NCBI GenBank assembly: GCA_017448375.1
Contig: JAFSLR010000017.1
Coordinates: 1 to 5,234 of the forward strand
From: Synergistaceae bacterium
GTDB lineage: Bacteria > Synergistota > Synergistia > Synergistales > Aminobacteriaceae
Direction of reading: 5' to 3'
Length of the DNA stretch: 5,234 nucleotides
Both the position numbers and the translations under genes were made by a program. Shown one piece after another: positions 4,229 through 5,234 of the stretch (its first letter is position 1; each line of letters opens with the position of its first letter). The notes under the pieces are model-generated. The model saw only the letters and a list, made by a program, of their open reading frames with translations. It ran no database searches and was not told where the DNA came from.

Positions 4229-5234
4229 TCTCGATCGCTTGACGGGTCTATCACTCCTGCTCCCGCTAAGTTCAACATCATGCTGCTTAGTGTTAGTTTC
4301 TCGTTTGACGGCATTGCGTCATTGATTATGAATGAGCCGTAATTCTCCTGCGTCCCATAGTTCCATTCGATTAACGGCCTCCAAAGCATTTCAAGCTCCG
4401 TGTCTGCGTAATCCTCTGCCAATGCCGCCGCCGTTGCGTTGAACAGCTCCAAATGAACCTGTCCGAGTGAATATGAGCCGCCATTCTCCCCGCTACCTAA
4501 CAGGGAAGGAAGGAATATCGCACGATACATCATCTTGTCGCAAAGTTCCATTGCCGTTAAATAGCCCGCGCTTATGCCTCCGTTAGGCGTGAATACCGTC
4601 TGTATCTCCGTCTCTTTGTCCGTTACTATATGAGGCCGTGAATATATATCACTGAATGCCTGTTCAAGTTTCTTCACCATTTCGCGGTCATTCGTTTTCC
4701 CCGTCAGCATTGGTGTCCCGTATCTTTCAAGCGCAACTGCCCACATCTTAGGGATTGACTTCTTAAAACTCCACCAGCGGTAACACTTTCGCAGAAGGCT
4801 TTTGCCGTAAGGTGTCGTGTTATCTCCGTAAGTCTTGATGATACATTTTCCGGCGGGTATCTCTATCTCCTCAAATCCTGCGTCCTGTACAACTGCACCC
4901 ACGCCGTATGAATTATCATCGCGCTTCATCATACGAAACTTTATGCTTGTCGGGTCAAGTATCTGTATTGATGACAGTATCCAGCGTCCGTTCTCGTTCT
5001 TGACTGTAAACTCTCCCACACCGTAGCCATACGCAAAACTATCACGCAGAATGCCGCGCCGGACTTCCATCATTGTCCCTTGTATGCTCTCGATTGAACG
5101 GTCTACAAGCTCCTTGATTTTTTTGTCCTCATGCGTATATGCGCCAATCCGTGAAGTTACACGCCCTGTAAGATACTCAATGCCTGTTCCGATTGTCTCA
5201 TCATCTGAGAGCATTTGCTTGTAATAGCTCCGAA
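4102..5234 (-). CDS. Portal protein, DUF935 / Mu gp29-like (5' end beyond the window)
   Basis: The frame is open to the right edge; the ATG at 5214 is internal, because RSYYKQ continues in frame upstream and matches the portal helix ahead of the MLSDDETI segment. About 376 residues are visible; Mu gp29 is about 512, so the N-terminus is missing. The portal is the dodecameric ring at one capsid vertex through which DNA enters and leaves. Supporting patterns, numbered from the ATG at 5214: YGYGVGEF (62-69), the TPYGKSLLRKCYRWWSFKK helix (134-152), ERYGTPML (163-170), LLGSGENGGSYSLGQVH (238-254), and a C-terminal wing with GAGVIDPSSDREWIREMLGLP (318-338). The last 25 residues are polar and end in a Pro/Glu-rich tail. 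Its 3' end overlaps the MuF frame, the usual portal-MuF gene order. Confidence 0.93.
   Translation of the reverse strand, partial: RSYYKQMLSDDETIGTGIEYLTGRVTSRIGAYTHEDKKIKELVDRSIESIQGTMMEVRRGILRDSFAYGYGVGEFTVKNENGRWILSSIQILDPTSIKFRMMKRDDNSYGVGAVVQDAGFEEIEIPAGKCIIKTYGDNTTPYGKSLLRKCYRWWSFKKSIPKMWAVALERYGTPMLTGKTNDREMVKKLEQAFSDIYSRPHIVTDKETEIQTVFTPNGGISAGYLTAMELCDKMMYRAIFLPSLLGSGENGGSYSLGQVHLELFNATAAALAEDYADTELEMLWRPLIEWNYGTQENYGSFIINDAMPSNEKLTLSSMMLNLAGAGVIDPSSDREWIREMLGLPDIEKGAVFPDWQLSGLNEQESLTPEKSPEETS

Noticed and set aside
5212..5214. ATG at 5214 as the portal start
   Set aside because: The frame continues upstream to the window edge with portal-like residues (RSYYKQ) and no ribosome site lies before this ATG.

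Overview
The window is part of the head-assembly (late structural) module of a tailed dsDNA phage or prophage. Every convincing gene lies on the minus strand, so transcription runs from high to low coordinates: portal (truncated at the right edge), Mu F / SPP1 gp7-type head protein, a small cystatin-like protein, a Mu I-type head protease with a scaffold tail, a lambda D-like decoration protein, and a lambda E-like major capsid protein (truncated at the left edge). The portal, MuF and protease resemble Mu-type phages, while the decoration and capsid pair resembles lambda, so the head module is a mosaic. The host looks bacterial, with strong GGAGG Shine-Dalgarno sites, moderate GC and ATG starts. 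I cannot name the host phylum from this window.

Layout (minus strand, in transcription order): 5234-4102 portal; 4228-3206 MuF, overlapping the portal; 3202-3141 tRNA-like element; 3114-2833 cystatin-like gene; 2795-2731 second tRNA-like element; 2650-2618 intrinsic terminator; 2571-2518 possible 17-codon leader peptide; 2521-1529 protease/scaffold; 1525-1055 decoration protein; 1054-799 a 256-base gap rich in TGCAAC repeats with a 15-bp inverted repeat; 798-1 capsid.

The part that ordinary phage head genes do not explain is 2618-3235. Two direct copies of a 3'-end module flank the cystatin-like gene. Each module has a 26-31 base tail shared between the end of MuF and the end of the small gene, followed by a 62-65 nt tRNA-like RNA. 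Both RNAs have a perfect 7-bp acceptor stem, D arm, canonical T arm and G26, but the anticodon arm is reduced to about 2 bp. The copies differ by compensating changes in several stems, which argues that the RNA fold is kept by selection. They cannot be ordinary decoding tRNAs. I infer that they either punctuate the late mRNA by RNase P/Z cleavage or mark the ends of an exchangeable cargo cassette. The small gene carries a QVVNG-TNY motif like the protease-binding loop of cystatins.

How the parts work together: the portal and MuF proteins nucleate the procapsid, the protease/scaffold shapes and then cleaves it, and the E-like capsid with D-like decoration forms the shell. The mid-operon terminator and the repeat-rich gap before the capsid gene look like places where expression is stepped to match protein stoichiometry.
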